Shown here piece after piece: positions 1-10,530 of a DNA stretch of 40,839 bases. A program made the translations under genes and the position numbers. The notes under the pieces are model-generated. The model did not search any database. It was given only the letters and a program-made list of their open reading frames with translations, and was not told the origin of the DNA. Numbering within the stretch: position 1 is the stretch's first letter; every line of letters starts with the position of its first letter. Source of the stretch: an uncultured Clostridia bacterium (GTDB lineage Bacteria > Bacillota > Clostridia > TANB77 > CAG-508); NCBI GenBank assembly GCA_947624925.1, contig CANQMG010000003.1:1-40839 (forward strand). Reading direction: 5' to 3'.

Positions 1-1
1 T

Positions 2-118
2 TTATTAAAATATCAAATCAATCCTAGATTAAAACAAGTTGCACAAAATATTATACAAGAGCAAAGTGAAGGAATAAAAGAATTGGAGAATGTACGAAGA
101 GATTTGTGTCACAATTAG
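2..118 (+). CDS. C-terminal fragment of a small protein (possibly DUF305-like); 5' end outside window
   Basis: Open frame from the window edge: LLKYQINPRLKQVAQNIIQEQSEGIKELENVRRDLCHN*; the 'NP.LKQ.AQNII..Q..EI' pattern resembles DUF305 tails. Confidence 0.4.
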   Translation, partial: LLKYQINPRLKQVAQNIIQEQSEGIKELENVRRDLCHN

Positions 119-225
119 TAAAATTAAGAACAGGTTGTTCTCAACATTTTAAAATACTATAAATCCATATTGAGAAATTGTTATTTTAATGGTAAAATAG
201 AAAAAATAAAACGAGGTAAAATTAT

Positions 226-984
226 ATGGGAAGAAAAAAGAAAAATAAAAAATTAAATATTTTGCAATACTTTTTTGCTATGGTAATATTAATTTTTATT
301 TCAATTTATGGATATATAAACCCAAATGCTACATCTGAAAATTCAGTAAATGATTATAATTTAAATAATCAAAATATTATATTTGATTTATCTACAATTC
401 CAGAGTATACATCAAGTCCTTATGTTGAAATCAATAATAATATTCCATATTTTACGGAAGAAGATTATACCACTGAGCCTTTTGAAAAATATAGCGATTT
501 GGGAGATGGTAAGGCAGGAGTTGCTTATGCAAACATTTGCAAAGAAATTATGCCACAAGAAGGAGAAGAACGTGGTGAAATAGGAAATGTTAAAGATTTA
601 TCTGGATGGGTGCAAAAAAGATATGATAATTTAATAAAGGATAAATATTTATATAATCGTTGCCATCTAATTGGTTGGCAACTTGCAGGAGAAAATGCAA
701 ATAAAAACAATTTAATAACTGGGACAAGATACTTAAATACAGAAGGAATGTTACCATTTGAAAATGAAGTGGCAGAGTATATAAATAAAAACGAAAATAA
801 TCATGTTTTATATAGAGTAACACCTATTTTTGAAGGAAGAAACCTTTTAGCAAGTGGAGTAGAAATGGAAGCATGGTCAGTTGAAGATTCAGGTAAAGGA
901 GTTCATTTTAATGTTTATTGTTATAATGTTCAGCCAGGAATAGTTATTGATTATACTACTGGAGAAAGTTATGCAGAAGAATAA
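226..984 (+). CDS. Secreted/membrane-anchored DNA/RNA non-specific endonuclease (NucA/streptodornase type)
   Basis: N-terminal hydrophobic segment; core 'YLYNRCHLIGWQLAGENANKNNLITGTRYLNTEGMLPFE' matches the His-containing active-site region and downstream Asn of the NUC superfamily. Confidence 0.88.
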   Translation: MGRKKKNKKLNILQYFFAMVILIFISIYGYINPNATSENSVNDYNLNNQNIIFDLSTIPEYTSSPYVEINNNIPYFTEEDYTTEPFEKYSDLGDGKAGVAYANICKEIMPQEGEERGEIGNVKDLSGWVQKRYDNLIKDKYLYNRCHLIGWQLAGENANKNNLITGTRYLNTEGMLPFENEVAEYINKNENNHVLYRVTPIFEGRNLLASGVEMEAWSVEDSGKGVHFNVYCYNVQPGIVIDYTTGESYAEE

Positions 985-1131
985 ATTAATTAAATTTGAT
1001 AATTTACAGTAAAATTATTGTAAATTTATGAAAAACAATATATAATTACTATTAAGTTTAGTTCTTAATACTATTAAATCAGATAGTATATTTCCAAAAA
1101 ATAATGTAAAAAACGAAGGAGTGATTATATA

Positions 1132-1842
1132 TTGAATTTAGATTTAGTAAATAATTTATTAAATGATTTAAAGGAGAATCAATTTGTGCAAAATTTTATA
1201 AAAGAGTTATCCAATTATTTAGAAGATAAAAATAATTTAAATAGTGAAAATGAAGAAATTCCAATAATAGAAGATATATTGTCAAAAAACAATCTTACAA
1301 CAGGAAATAAAAATGCTATTAGATGGAATTTAGATGATGTTGTATTAAAATATTCACAAGAAAATTCGAGTAATGATGCAATATATTTTATAAAAGATAA
1401 AAAGGATAATGCTTATGCTGCACTAAAGGCAGAAAATGGTAAAATAGAAGAAATAGAAATAAGTAAAAAAGATGTTCCAAGTGAAGTAAAAATAAATGAC
1501 GTTTTAAGAATTAAGAATAATAATTGTGTAATTGATAGTATTGCTACTAAAGAATTGCAAGAAGATATAAGAAATATGGCAAAAGAAATACTAAATAAGC
1601 AGAACATAAATTTAGAAAAACATAGAAAAGAAGGACATTTATATATGGTAACTGAAGAATTAGGGAATAACAGATTCTTATTGGATTTAACGGATGCACC
1701 AAAAACAGAATTTGAAGAGACGGATATTCAAAAAGATTTACTAAGCATAGCAACAGAAGGTATGGTCCTTAAATACACTAATGGAAAATACGAATACTAT
1801 TCAGATGATGGATTTGAAAGAGCTGAAAAAATACATTCATAA
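1132..1842 (+). CDS. DUF3006-domain protein (TTG start)
   Basis: ORF of 236 aa; 'AALKAENGKIEEIEISKKDVPSEVKINDVLRIKNNNCVID' resembles DUF3006; RBS-like aaggagtg upstream of TTG. Confidence 0.6.
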   Translation: MNLDLVNNLLNDLKENQFVQNFIKELSNYLEDKNNLNSENEEIPIIEDILSKNNLTTGNKNAIRWNLDDVVLKYSQENSSNDAIYFIKDKKDNAYAALKAENGKIEEIEISKKDVPSEVKINDVLRIKNNNCVIDSIATKELQEDIRNMAKEILNKQNINLEKHRKEGHLYMVTEELGNNRFLLDLTDAPKTEFEETDIQKDLLSIATEGMVLKYTNGKYEYYSDDGFERAEKIHS

Positions 1843-2694
1843 TCTTAAAGTTGGTTGGTATATTTTAAAATCCACACCAGAGATATTGGCTTTCCAACCA
1901 TCCGGAAAAGGTATATTATTATAATTATCTGAAATTAATTTTGCTTGGCTAAAAGCTGTAGAATCTTGTTTTATTTCACCAGTAACTAAATTAACACCAT
2001 CTGGATTAACCATTGGAACAATGTATAATGATATATTATTATATAAAAATCTTGTATTATATCCAAAGATAGTTTCATTATTTACAAAACTTAAACAATA
2101 ATTCTCAATAAAATTCATAAGTAAAGGAGTTGTAATCCATTCATTAGCATGGAAAGAGGCATTATAAAAAACTTCTTTTGAACCTCTACCAATTTTAATA
2201 TAAGGAATTCTATTATTTAATACACTATTTCCAATATACCCAATTTCTATAAAAGGATAAGTATTTTTTAAAGCAGATATATTCATTAAAAGAATAGAAT
2301 AAGAGTAAGAAATACTTGTAGGTACAATTTTATTAAAAGGTACTAATATTCTTTGACCAACAGAAATATTATTAATAGAGGAAATATTAGGGTTTGCAAA
2401 TATTATACGATTTATATTAGAATTAAATTTTTGTGATATAGAATATAAAGTATCTCCTGGTTTAGTTGTATAAATTGTATAACCATATATGTAAGGAAAA
2501 AGTTTATCCCATGTATTATTTCCAACTATACCATCCGTAGGTAAACCAAAGTTATATTGAAAAATTTTTACAGCTGTTTGAGTATTATCACTAAATAAGC
2601 CATCTATAGTGCCAAAATAAAATCCTAATTTTTTTAGAGTAGATTGTAAGAGTTCAACAATTGGGCCTGAAGAACCTAATTTTAAAACTTCCAT
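1837..2694 (-). pseudogene. 3'-truncated peptidoglycan-binding/LysM/M14 zinc carboxypeptidase (gamma-D-glutamyl-diamino-acid endopeptidase-like)
   Basis: PG_binding_1 (LQSTLKKLGFYFGTIDGLFSDNTQTAVKIFQ), LysM (YTTKPGDTLYSISQKFNSNINRIIFANPN), M14 HxxE motif (FHANEW), but ORF stops right after 'DGWKANISGVD' so the second zinc His and catalytic Glu region are missing. Confidence 0.65.
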
Positions 2695-2922
2695 AATATC
2701 ACCTAAAATATTATATTTTAGTAATATACAAAGTGTGATAAAGTTATATACATATATTTTAATTTCTTAATAATAAATTCATATATATATAAACTATAAA
2801 AGTGTACCTAATAAATCATTAGATGATTGTAATTTAATAAAGGATAGTATTTATATAATTGTTATTATTTAACTGAATAGCAATTTATGGGAGAAAATAT
2901 AAATATAAAGCATAAATAATAA

Positions 2923-2964
2923 AACTTCACATATAAATATAATAAATTATTTATTTGTGAGGTT
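2923..2964 (+). promoter_or_regulatory. Hairpin whose 3' arm contains the cwlD RBS, followed by TTTTTT
   Basis: aacttcacatataaata ... tatttgtgaggtt then ttttttATG; mostly complementary arms (one wobble, one mismatch). Confidence 0.5.
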
Positions 2965-2968
2965 TTTT

Positions 2969-3679
2969 ATGTTTATATTAAGTAAAAAGAGAATCTTAAT
3001 TGTATTAATATGTTTATGTGTTTCAATATGTAGTACATATATTATAAAAGAAAATATAACAAATAAAACAGTTGAAACAGTTAGTCTTCCTGTTTCAAAT
3101 AAAGTAATTGTAATAGATGCTGGACATGGCAAACCAGATGAAGGGGCACAAAGTAGTAATGGTACAACAGAGGCACAAACAAATTTAAAAATTGCTCTAA
3201 AGGTACAGAATTTATTAGAACAAAGCGGATGTGAAGTTATTTTAACACGTTCTGATGATGAAGCTATATATGATTTAGATAGTAAAACTCTTAAAGATAA
3301 AAAAATTTCAGATATACATAATAGAGTGAAAATTGGAAATGAATCACAAGCGGACATATTTGTATCAATTCATTTAAATAAAATACCTGAGAACCAATAT
3401 TATGGTTGGCAGACATTTTATAAAAAAGATAATGTTGAAGGAAAAAAACTAGCTACATGTATACAAAATAATTTAAATACTTCAATACAAAGAGAAAATG
3501 ATAGAGTTCCTTTAACTATAGATAATGTATATATAATTAAACATGTAGAAATACCTACAGCTATAGTAGAATGCGGATTTTTATCAAATCCAGAAGAAGA
3601 AAAACTATTGTTAGATGATAATTATCAAAATAAATTAGCATGGGGAATATATACAGGAATTATTGATTATTTTATGTAA
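2969..3679 (+). CDS. cwlD: N-acetylmuramoyl-L-alanine amidase, CwlD type
   Basis: Amidase_3 motifs VIVIDAGHGKPDEGA, LTRSDDE, DIFVSIHLNK, AIVECGFLSNPEEE; ATG at 2969 preferred over the GTG at 2957 of the ORF track because gtgagg serves as RBS. Confidence 0.85.
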   Translation: MFILSKKRILIVLICLCVSICSTYIIKENITNKTVETVSLPVSNKVIVIDAGHGKPDEGAQSSNGTTEAQTNLKIALKVQNLLEQSGCEVILTRSDDEAIYDLDSKTLKDKKISDIHNRVKIGNESQADIFVSIHLNKIPENQYYGWQTFYKKDNVEGKKLATCIQNNLNTSIQRENDRVPLTIDNVYIIKHVEIPTAIVECGFLSNPEEEKLLLDDNYQNKLAWGIYTGIIDYFM

Positions 3680-3891
3680 AAATCTTTAAAAGCATTGAAA
3701 ATTTTGCCATTTTATAATACAATAATAAACATAATGTGATTACATACCTAAAAAGCTAAAAATAGGTAATAAAAAATCACAAATAGTAAAAAACTTTTTT
3801 AAATACTTGACTAAATGCGACAAACAATTTAAACAAAAATAATTATAATTTTTAATACTTAAGTTTATTTAAAAAAGTATGGGGTGGTAAA

Positions 3892-6369
3892 ATGTTTCAA
3901 AATATATCAGTAGATGCAGAAGTGGAGGAAGAATATAAAAGTTCTTCTAAAAATAAATTAAAAATTAAATTGGGTTTAATTTTAAAAAAACAAACAATTT
4001 TATTATATATAATTTCTTTTATGTTATCTATGGTGTCAGCTGGACAAGGAATAAATGTATTTTCAATTTCAATATTTGCAGCCACATGTAGTAATAATAT
4101 ACCTGTTGGTATTTTATATATTATTACATTAATAGGAACGCTAATTAAATTTGGAACAGCTGGATTATTAGATTATTTATTAAATAGTTTTTTATTTATG
4201 GTATTAATATTAATATTTAGAGCAAAGATTCCAGAAAGTACAGTTTTCAATGAAAAAAGAAAATTAGGAAAATACGTTTTTATATCTACTTTTTTAGTAC
4301 AAGCTATAAAAATGATATTTAGTGGTATTATGCTTTACGATGTATTAATTGCACTAATAACATCTATATCTGCATATATATTTTATAAAATATTTAGTAA
4401 TTCAATTATTGTAATAAATGAATTTAATATAAAAAAAGCATTTGCCATAGAAGAAATAATAGGTGCTAGTATATTATTATCAATAGCGGTATCTTGTTTT
4501 GGAGAACTTAGTATATTAGGGGTACATATTAAAAATGTAATAAGTATATTAATAGTATTAATATTAGGCTGGAAAAATGGAATATTAATTGGGGCAACAA
4601 GTGGTGTAGCAATAGGAACAGTACTTGGAATTATTACAAATAGTAATCCAATTATAATAGCTGTTTATGCATTGTCTGGAATGCTTTCTGGTTTACTTAG
4701 TAAATTTGGAAAAATAGGTGTAATTGTTGGCTTTATTGTTGGAAATTTACTAATTACATATGTAGTAAATGGTAATATTGCAGAAATAATTTATTTTAAA
4801 GAAATAATTATTGCTTCATTAGGATTATTACTTGTTCCTGAAAAAATTAAAATAAATATTGAAGATTTATTTGGAAACGATAATTTGTTAGAAGAAACTG
4901 GTAAATATAGATTAGAGAGTAGCAAAGAAACAATAGAAAAATTAAATAATGTATCTGATGTTATACAAGAAATATCAAATTCATATAAACAAGTCGCTTC
5001 AACAGTTGTTGAAAATGATATCGAAGTAGAAGAAAAAAATAAAGATATATTTATTGAAGAGTTTCAAAAAAATTTAAATGGAATAGAAGATAATATATTA
5101 TATGAAGATTTAACAAGTGTAGATGAAAATATAATAACAGATATTTTTAAATACATAAATCAAAATGAAAAAATTAATAAAGATAAATTAATAGAAATAT
5201 TTAAAAATCATAATAATTATATAGTTGGATTTGATGATTATAAAACGAATCAAAAAATTGAGCAAGACATTAATGAAATTACAAAAATAATAAATGAATC
5301 GTATAAAATTTGTAAGGTTAATTTTATATGGAAAAAGAAAATTAATGAAAATAAACAAGTAATGTCAGAACAGTTAAATGGAGTTTCTAAAGCGATATCT
5401 TCTATAGCACAGGAATTTGATGATAATAGTAAAAATATTTTTGATGATAAAAAGAGAGAAATAATAGCAAAAGCAAAAATTAAAAATATAAATATTTTAG
5501 ATGTAAATATTAAGAAATTATCAAATAATAGATTTATAATAAATATTTATACAGAAAAATGTGATACAAAAACAGAAGAATGTCCTAATAAAACAATTGA
5601 AAAAATTTTATCAGAGGTTTTAGAGGATAATATTGTAATACAAAAAGAAAAATGTGCAATAAAACAGCAAAGTAATATATGTAAACAAACGTATTTATCT
5701 AAGGATAAATATAGGTTGCAAATAGGAATGTCCAAAACAACAAAGGATAAATCAGTAGTTTCAGGAGATAGTTTTATACAAGCAAAACTAAATGATGGAA
5801 AAAATTTAATAGCTTTAAGTGATGGAATGGGTTCTGGTCCAGAGGCTAGGAAGTCTAGCCAAATAGCAATAAAGATGTTAGCCAGACTTCTTACTAATGG
5901 ATTTGATAAAGATACATCATTAGAATTAATAAATAGTACAATATATGTTAATTCAGAAAATGAAACATTTGCAACATTAGATGCAAGTATACTAGATTTA
6001 TACTCTGGAAATGTAGAATTTATTAAAAATGCAGCATGTCCAACATTTATAAAAAGCAAACGACAAGTGCAAATATTAAAAACATTATCATTACCGGCTG
6101 GAATTTTAAATAATATAGACTTAGTTGTATATGATAGAGATCTTGAAGATGGTGACATTATTGTAATGTGTACAGATGGGATTTTAGATTCAAATATGGA
6201 ATATAATAATAAAGAAATATGGATTAAAAACTTATTAGAAGAAATAGAAACAGATAATGTACAAAAAATTGCTGATATTATTATAAAAGAGTCTATAGAT
6301 AATAATTATGGTATACCAAAAGATGATATGACTGTTATTGTAATGAAAATAATGAAAAGTATTACCTAA
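3892..6369 (+). CDS. spoIIE: Stage II sporulation protein E (multi-TM + PP2C-type phosphatase)
   Basis: 825 aa; N-terminal polytopic region, C-terminal 'LSDGMGSGPEARKSSQIAIKMLARLL...TLDASILDLYSG...CTDGILDSN'. Confidence 0.93.
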   Translation: MFQNISVDAEVEEEYKSSSKNKLKIKLGLILKKQTILLYIISFMLSMVSAGQGINVFSISIFAATCSNNIPVGILYIITLIGTLIKFGTAGLLDYLLNSFLFMVLILIFRAKIPESTVFNEKRKLGKYVFISTFLVQAIKMIFSGIMLYDVLIALITSISAYIFYKIFSNSIIVINEFNIKKAFAIEEIIGASILLSIAVSCFGELSILGVHIKNVISILIVLILGWKNGILIGATSGVAIGTVLGIITNSNPIIIAVYALSGMLSGLLSKFGKIGVIVGFIVGNLLITYVVNGNIAEIIYFKEIIIASLGLLLVPEKIKINIEDLFGNDNLLEETGKYRLESSKETIEKLNNVSDVIQEISNSYKQVASTVVENDIEVEEKNKDIFIEEFQKNLNGIEDNILYEDLTSVDENIITDIFKYINQNEKINKDKLIEIFKNHNNYIVGFDDYKTNQKIEQDINEITKIINESYKICKVNFIWKKKINENKQVMSEQLNGVSKAISSIAQEFDDNSKNIFDDKKREIIAKAKIKNINILDVNIKKLSNNRFIINIYTEKCDTKTEECPNKTIEKILSEVLEDNIVIQKEKCAIKQQSNICKQTYLSKDKYRLQIGMSKTTKDKSVVSGDSFIQAKLNDGKNLIALSDGMGSGPEARKSSQIAIKMLARLLTNGFDKDTSLELINSTIYVNSENETFATLDASILDLYSGNVEFIKNAACPTFIKSKRQVQILKTLSLPAGILNNIDLVVYDRDLEDGDIIVMCTDGILDSNMEYNNKEIWIKNLLEEIETDNVQKIADIIIKESIDNNYGIPKDDMTVIVMKIMKSIT

Positions 6370-6387
6370 AAAATAGGTAATACTTTT
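6355..6387 (+). terminator. Intrinsic terminator overlapping the spoIIE stop codon
   Basis: AAAAGTATTACCTA / TAGGTAATACTTTT, 14-bp perfect stem with 5-nt loop, U-run at 3' end. Confidence 0.8.
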
Positions 6388-6458
6388 ATTATAATTAAAA
6401 ATACTATTGAAAAAAAAAGAAATATATAGTATTCTTTAAATATGGAGGTAGAATATAT

Positions 6459-7976
6459 ATGAGTAGAAGTAGAAGTAGAAAGCATGGCAGAAGATATAAA
6501 GATGAACCAAAATTAAATATAAAAAGAGTTATTGCTGTAGTTATAGCTATAGTAGTAATAATAATGTTTATTATTTTATTAAAAAAATTATTAACTTCTA
6601 ATTTCTCTAATTTACAAACTACTCAATATTTTTCACTATATAGTAATGATAGATGGGGAGTAATAGATAATACTGGAAAAATAATAATAGAGCCTACATA
6701 TGATGAAATGATTATAATTCCAAATAGCAAGCATCCAATATTTATAACCTCAACACAAGTAAATTATGATGTTGGAACATATACAACTAAGGTATTAAAC
6801 GAAAAAAATAAAGAAATATTCACAGAATATGATAAAATATTACCAATAGAAAACTATGATGAAAATAATACACTATGGTATGAGGAAGATGTATTAAAAG
6901 TTCAAAAAGACGGAAAATATGGATTAATAGATTATGAAGGAAAAGTTATACTTGAATGTGAATATGATAATATAAATTCATTAAAAGGAATAAAAAATAG
7001 ATTAATAATTGAAAAAGAAAATAAAAAAGGATTAGTAAATAATAAAGGAAATATAATAGTTAACATAGAATACAAAGATATAAAAGTACTTGGTAAAACA
7101 GTTAATTCATATATTGTTATAGATGAAGAAAATAAATATGGAGTATCTGATATATTAGATACAAAATATGACGAAATAAAGAATATAGATACTACTAATA
7201 TGTTTGTAGTAAAAGAAAAAGGAAAGTACAAAGTAATAGACAAAGAAGAAAAAGAAGTACTTACATCTGATTTTGATGATGTTGAAAACATTATAGATTC
7301 AAATATAATAATTAAAAAATCAGATAAATATGGGATAGTAAATGTAGAAACAGGTAAAAAAATTAATGCAGATTATGAAAAAATAGATTATATAGATGAA
7401 GATAAATTTATTGCAAAAAAAGATGGAAAATATGGAATTATAAATATAAATAATGAAACTTTACTTGATTTTAAATATTCAGATATAATATATTACAATA
7501 CTGCAAACCTTCTTGAGTTAACGTATGAAGAGGATGGAAATATAAAAAATGATATTTTAAATGAAAATTTAGAATTAAAGTCAAATGGAATATTATCAGA
7601 AATTAATAATGAAAAAAATTATATTAAAGTATGGACAGAAGATGGATACAAATATTATAATTTTAAATTTGAAGAAAAAGATGTTATTAATATTTTAAAT
7701 AATAATACAATTTTTGCAAGTAAAAAAGATGGGAAATATGGTTTCATTGATAAAAAAGGAAAAGTAATAGTAGATTATATTTATGATGATGTTATGGAGC
7801 AAAACTCTTTTGGATTTGCTTGCATAAAAAAAGATGGAAAATGGGGATGTATAGATAAGAACGGAAAAATAATACAAGAACCAAAATACGAATTAAAAGA
7901 TAATATATTAATAGACTTTATAGGAAAATATCATATAGGACAAGACTTAAATGCATATTATTATACAGACATATAA
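6459..7976 (+). CDS. Membrane-anchored WG-repeat (beta-propeller-like) protein
   Basis: Basic N-terminus then TM; repeated 'GKYGLIDYEGKVILECEYDNI', 'DGKYGFIDKKGKVIVDYIYDDV', 'DGKWGCIDKNGKIIQEPKYEL'. Confidence 0.85.
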   Translation: MSRSRSRKHGRRYKDEPKLNIKRVIAVVIAIVVIIMFIILLKKLLTSNFSNLQTTQYFSLYSNDRWGVIDNTGKIIIEPTYDEMIIIPNSKHPIFITSTQVNYDVGTYTTKVLNEKNKEIFTEYDKILPIENYDENNTLWYEEDVLKVQKDGKYGLIDYEGKVILECEYDNINSLKGIKNRLIIEKENKKGLVNNKGNIIVNIEYKDIKVLGKTVNSYIVIDEENKYGVSDILDTKYDEIKNIDTTNMFVVKEKGKYKVIDKEEKEVLTSDFDDVENIIDSNIIIKKSDKYGIVNVETGKKINADYEKIDYIDEDKFIAKKDGKYGIININNETLLDFKYSDIIYYNTANLLELTYEEDGNIKNDILNENLELKSNGILSEINNEKNYIKVWTEDGYKYYNFKFEEKDVINILNNNTIFASKKDGKYGFIDKKGKVIVDYIYDDVMEQNSFGFACIKKDGKWGCIDKNGKIIQEPKYELKDNILIDFIGKYHIGQDLNAYYYTDI

Positions 7977-7991
7977 AATGGAGAGAGAAAA

Positions 7992-9212
7992 ATGGAACTA
8001 AAGAGCAAATATCAATATACATATTTTATATATCCATATGTTATTGATGAATATAAATATAAAAAATATATTTTAAATTTATTAAAAAACAAAAATATAC
8101 ATATAAAAAATATTGAGCAAGAAAAAGATATAGAAATATATAATTACTTTTTGCCTAGTATAAAAAAATATATGTTTAGTAATTTTGAATTTACAAAAAA
8201 GAAAATAAATAATATAAAAAAACTAAATATAAAAACACAGGCAAATATTTTATCACAATATAATTGCGTTATGTTCGAATACGAACTAAACAAATCAATA
8301 CAAGGAAAAGCTGATTTAGAAAAATGCATATTTTTTGAAATTCAAAAAATTGAAGTAATATGTTTTAATACAGGAATATGTTTTTTAAATATAAAAACAA
8401 ATGTAGAAGGAAGTAATAATTTTTCGGATATATTAGATTTTAATTATAAATTTAAGGATATACAATCAAATAATAGCAAACTAAAAGATTATGAAAATAT
8501 AAAAATACAAACAAGTACATTTAAAGATATTGAAAGCATATCACAAATAATAACAACAATAACTGGAAATAAAAATTATTTAAAAGATTTAAATATACAT
8601 ACAAATAAATTCTTTACATATTCATATGTGTGCTTAGAACAAGATATGTGGAATAAAGAAAATGATTTTGAAAAAATAGAAAAAGATTATATAAAATATA
8701 TAGAACAAATGCCTAGTAATTGTAAAATAAATTATATGGTATTAGAAGAAATTACAAAAGGTGAATATATAAAAATAGGTGCTAATAATTTAGGAGTTGG
8801 TTTGATAACATCTGCTGTTGAATTGGAAAATTATACAAAGCTTCCATATGAGTTTGAAAATCAATATTTATATACATATATTATTGCTTTATATAAAAAA
8901 ATATATTTAGAAGTTATAAAGGACAAACTAGAAAATTACAAAAATATATATAATATTATAAAAAAAACAGAGAAATTTGAAAAAAGTTTTGAACAAAAAC
9001 AAATAACAGAAGATAAATTTGGAAATATATTTTTTGAATATATACAAGAAAAAATAGATTATAGAAAAACATTTGATGAAATAAATAAAATATATGAAAT
9101 AACAAATAAAAACAAGATATATAAGAAATTTCAAAGAAAAAATATTATATTAAAAATTGTATTATTAATATCAATAATAGTGAACATAATATTATTATGG
9201 AAACTTAATTGA
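7992..9212 (+). CDS. Uncharacterised protein with a single C-terminal transmembrane segment (tail-anchored)
   Basis: 406 aa ORF, RBS ggagag, ends '..NIILKIVLLISIIVNIILLWKLN'; no family recognised. Confidence 0.7.
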   Translation: MELKSKYQYTYFIYPYVIDEYKYKKYILNLLKNKNIHIKNIEQEKDIEIYNYFLPSIKKYMFSNFEFTKKKINNIKKLNIKTQANILSQYNCVMFEYELNKSIQGKADLEKCIFFEIQKIEVICFNTGICFLNIKTNVEGSNNFSDILDFNYKFKDIQSNNSKLKDYENIKIQTSTFKDIESISQIITTITGNKNYLKDLNIHTNKFFTYSYVCLEQDMWNKENDFEKIEKDYIKYIEQMPSNCKINYMVLEEITKGEYIKIGANNLGVGLITSAVELENYTKLPYEFENQYLYTYIIALYKKIYLEVIKDKLENYKNIYNIIKKTEKFEKSFEQKQITEDKFGNIFFEYIQEKIDYRKTFDEINKIYEITNKNKIYKKFQRKNIILKIVLLISIIVNIILLWKLN

Positions 9213-9270
9213 TGTTTAAAATTTAAAAAATTTGTATATAACATAGATATCATAAATAGAGAGGTAAAAA

Positions 9271-9663
9271 ATGCAAATAACTTGTGGAACAGATATTATA
9301 GAAATAGAAAGAATTAAAGAGTCCATTGAAAATTTGAAAGATGCATTTACAACAAAAATATATACTCCAAAAGAAATAGAATATTGTGAAAGCAAAAAAA
9401 ATGCTAAATATGAGCATTATGCTGCAAGATTCGCAGCAAAAGAAGCAATATATAAAGCAATTTCTCCAATTCTAAATAACAAATACGAAATATCTTGGAA
9501 GGATGCTGAAGTAGTAAATGATATAAATGGAAAGCCATATGTAAATTTTATAAATTATAAAACAGATAAAATAGAAAGTATAGATATAAGTTTATCACAT
9601 TGTAAAAAATATGCCACAGCAAATGTAACTATTTTATTAAAAAATAATTTGGAGGAAAAATGA
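9271..9663 (+). CDS. acpS: Holo-[acyl-carrier-protein] synthase
   Basis: GTDIIEIERI, YTPKEIEYC, AARFAAKEAIYKAI, SLSHCKKYATA. Confidence 0.93.
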   Translation: MQITCGTDIIEIERIKESIENLKDAFTTKIYTPKEIEYCESKKNAKYEHYAARFAAKEAIYKAISPILNNKYEISWKDAEVVNDINGKPYVNFINYKTDKIESIDISLSHCKKYATANVTILLKNNLEEK

Positions 9664-10442
9664 AATTATATGATTCTCATGCACATTATAATGATGAAAA
9701 ATTTGACGAAGATAGAAAAGAAATAATAGAAAAAATATTAAATGAAAATATAAATTTTATAATTGCGGGATATAATTTAAAATCATCTGAGGATGCAATA
9801 AAAATATCTGAAAAATACAAGCAAATATATTGCACATGTGGAATTTCTCCAAATGATATTATAGAAGATAAAAATCAAATGCTAAAACAATTAAATAAAA
9901 TAGAAGAAATTTCACAAAATAATAAAGTAGTAGCAATAGGAGAAATTGGTTTAGATTATTATTGGAACAAAGAAAATAAAAAAATACAAGAAGAAATGTT
10001 TATAAAACAAATAGAAATTGCAAATAAATTAGATTTACCAATTGTTATACACACAAGAGAAGCAATAAATGATACCTTAGAAATAATAAAAAATAATCCA
10101 GTAAAAAATAAAGGAGTATTCCATTGCTGTCCACTAAATAAATATTTAGTAGAAGAAGCTATTAAAATGGGATTTTATATTTCTTTTTCAGGAGTAATAA
10201 CATTTAAAAATTGTAAAAATGCAGATGAAATAATAAAAATAATTCCTGAGGATAAAATATTAATAGAAACAGATAGTCCTTATTTGGCACCAGAGCCTAA
10301 TAGAGGGAAAAGAAATGATTCAAGAAATGTAAAATATGTAGCTAAAAAAATTGCGATGGTAAAAGGCAAAACAATAGAAGAAATAGCAGATATAACGTAT
10401 AATAATATATCAAAAATATTTAGAAAAATTAAAAGATGTTAA
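9660..10442 (+). CDS. tatD: TatD family DNase
   Basis: YDSHAHYNDEKFDEDR, AIGEIGLDYYW, PIVIHTREA, LIETDSPYLAPEPNRGKRN; ATGA overlap with acpS. Confidence 0.93.
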   Translation: MKLYDSHAHYNDEKFDEDRKEIIEKILNENINFIIAGYNLKSSEDAIKISEKYKQIYCTCGISPNDIIEDKNQMLKQLNKIEEISQNNKVVAIGEIGLDYYWNKENKKIQEEMFIKQIEIANKLDLPIVIHTREAINDTLEIIKNNPVKNKGVFHCCPLNKYLVEEAIKMGFYISFSGVITFKNCKNADEIIKIIPEDKILIETDSPYLAPEPNRGKRNDSRNVKYVAKKIAMVKGKTIEEIADITYNNISKIFRKIKRC

Positions 10443-10530
10443 ATTTTATAATTATTAATTATAAAATTACTTGAATATTTTAAAATAATGTGTTAATTTA
10501 AATATAAATAAAAAATAAGGAGGTTATATT

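Noticed and set aside
3735-3780. Terminator downstream of cwlD
   Set aside because: ACCTA..TAGGT and GTGATT..AATCAC complementarity exists but there is no U-tract and the stem is interrupted; too weak to call.
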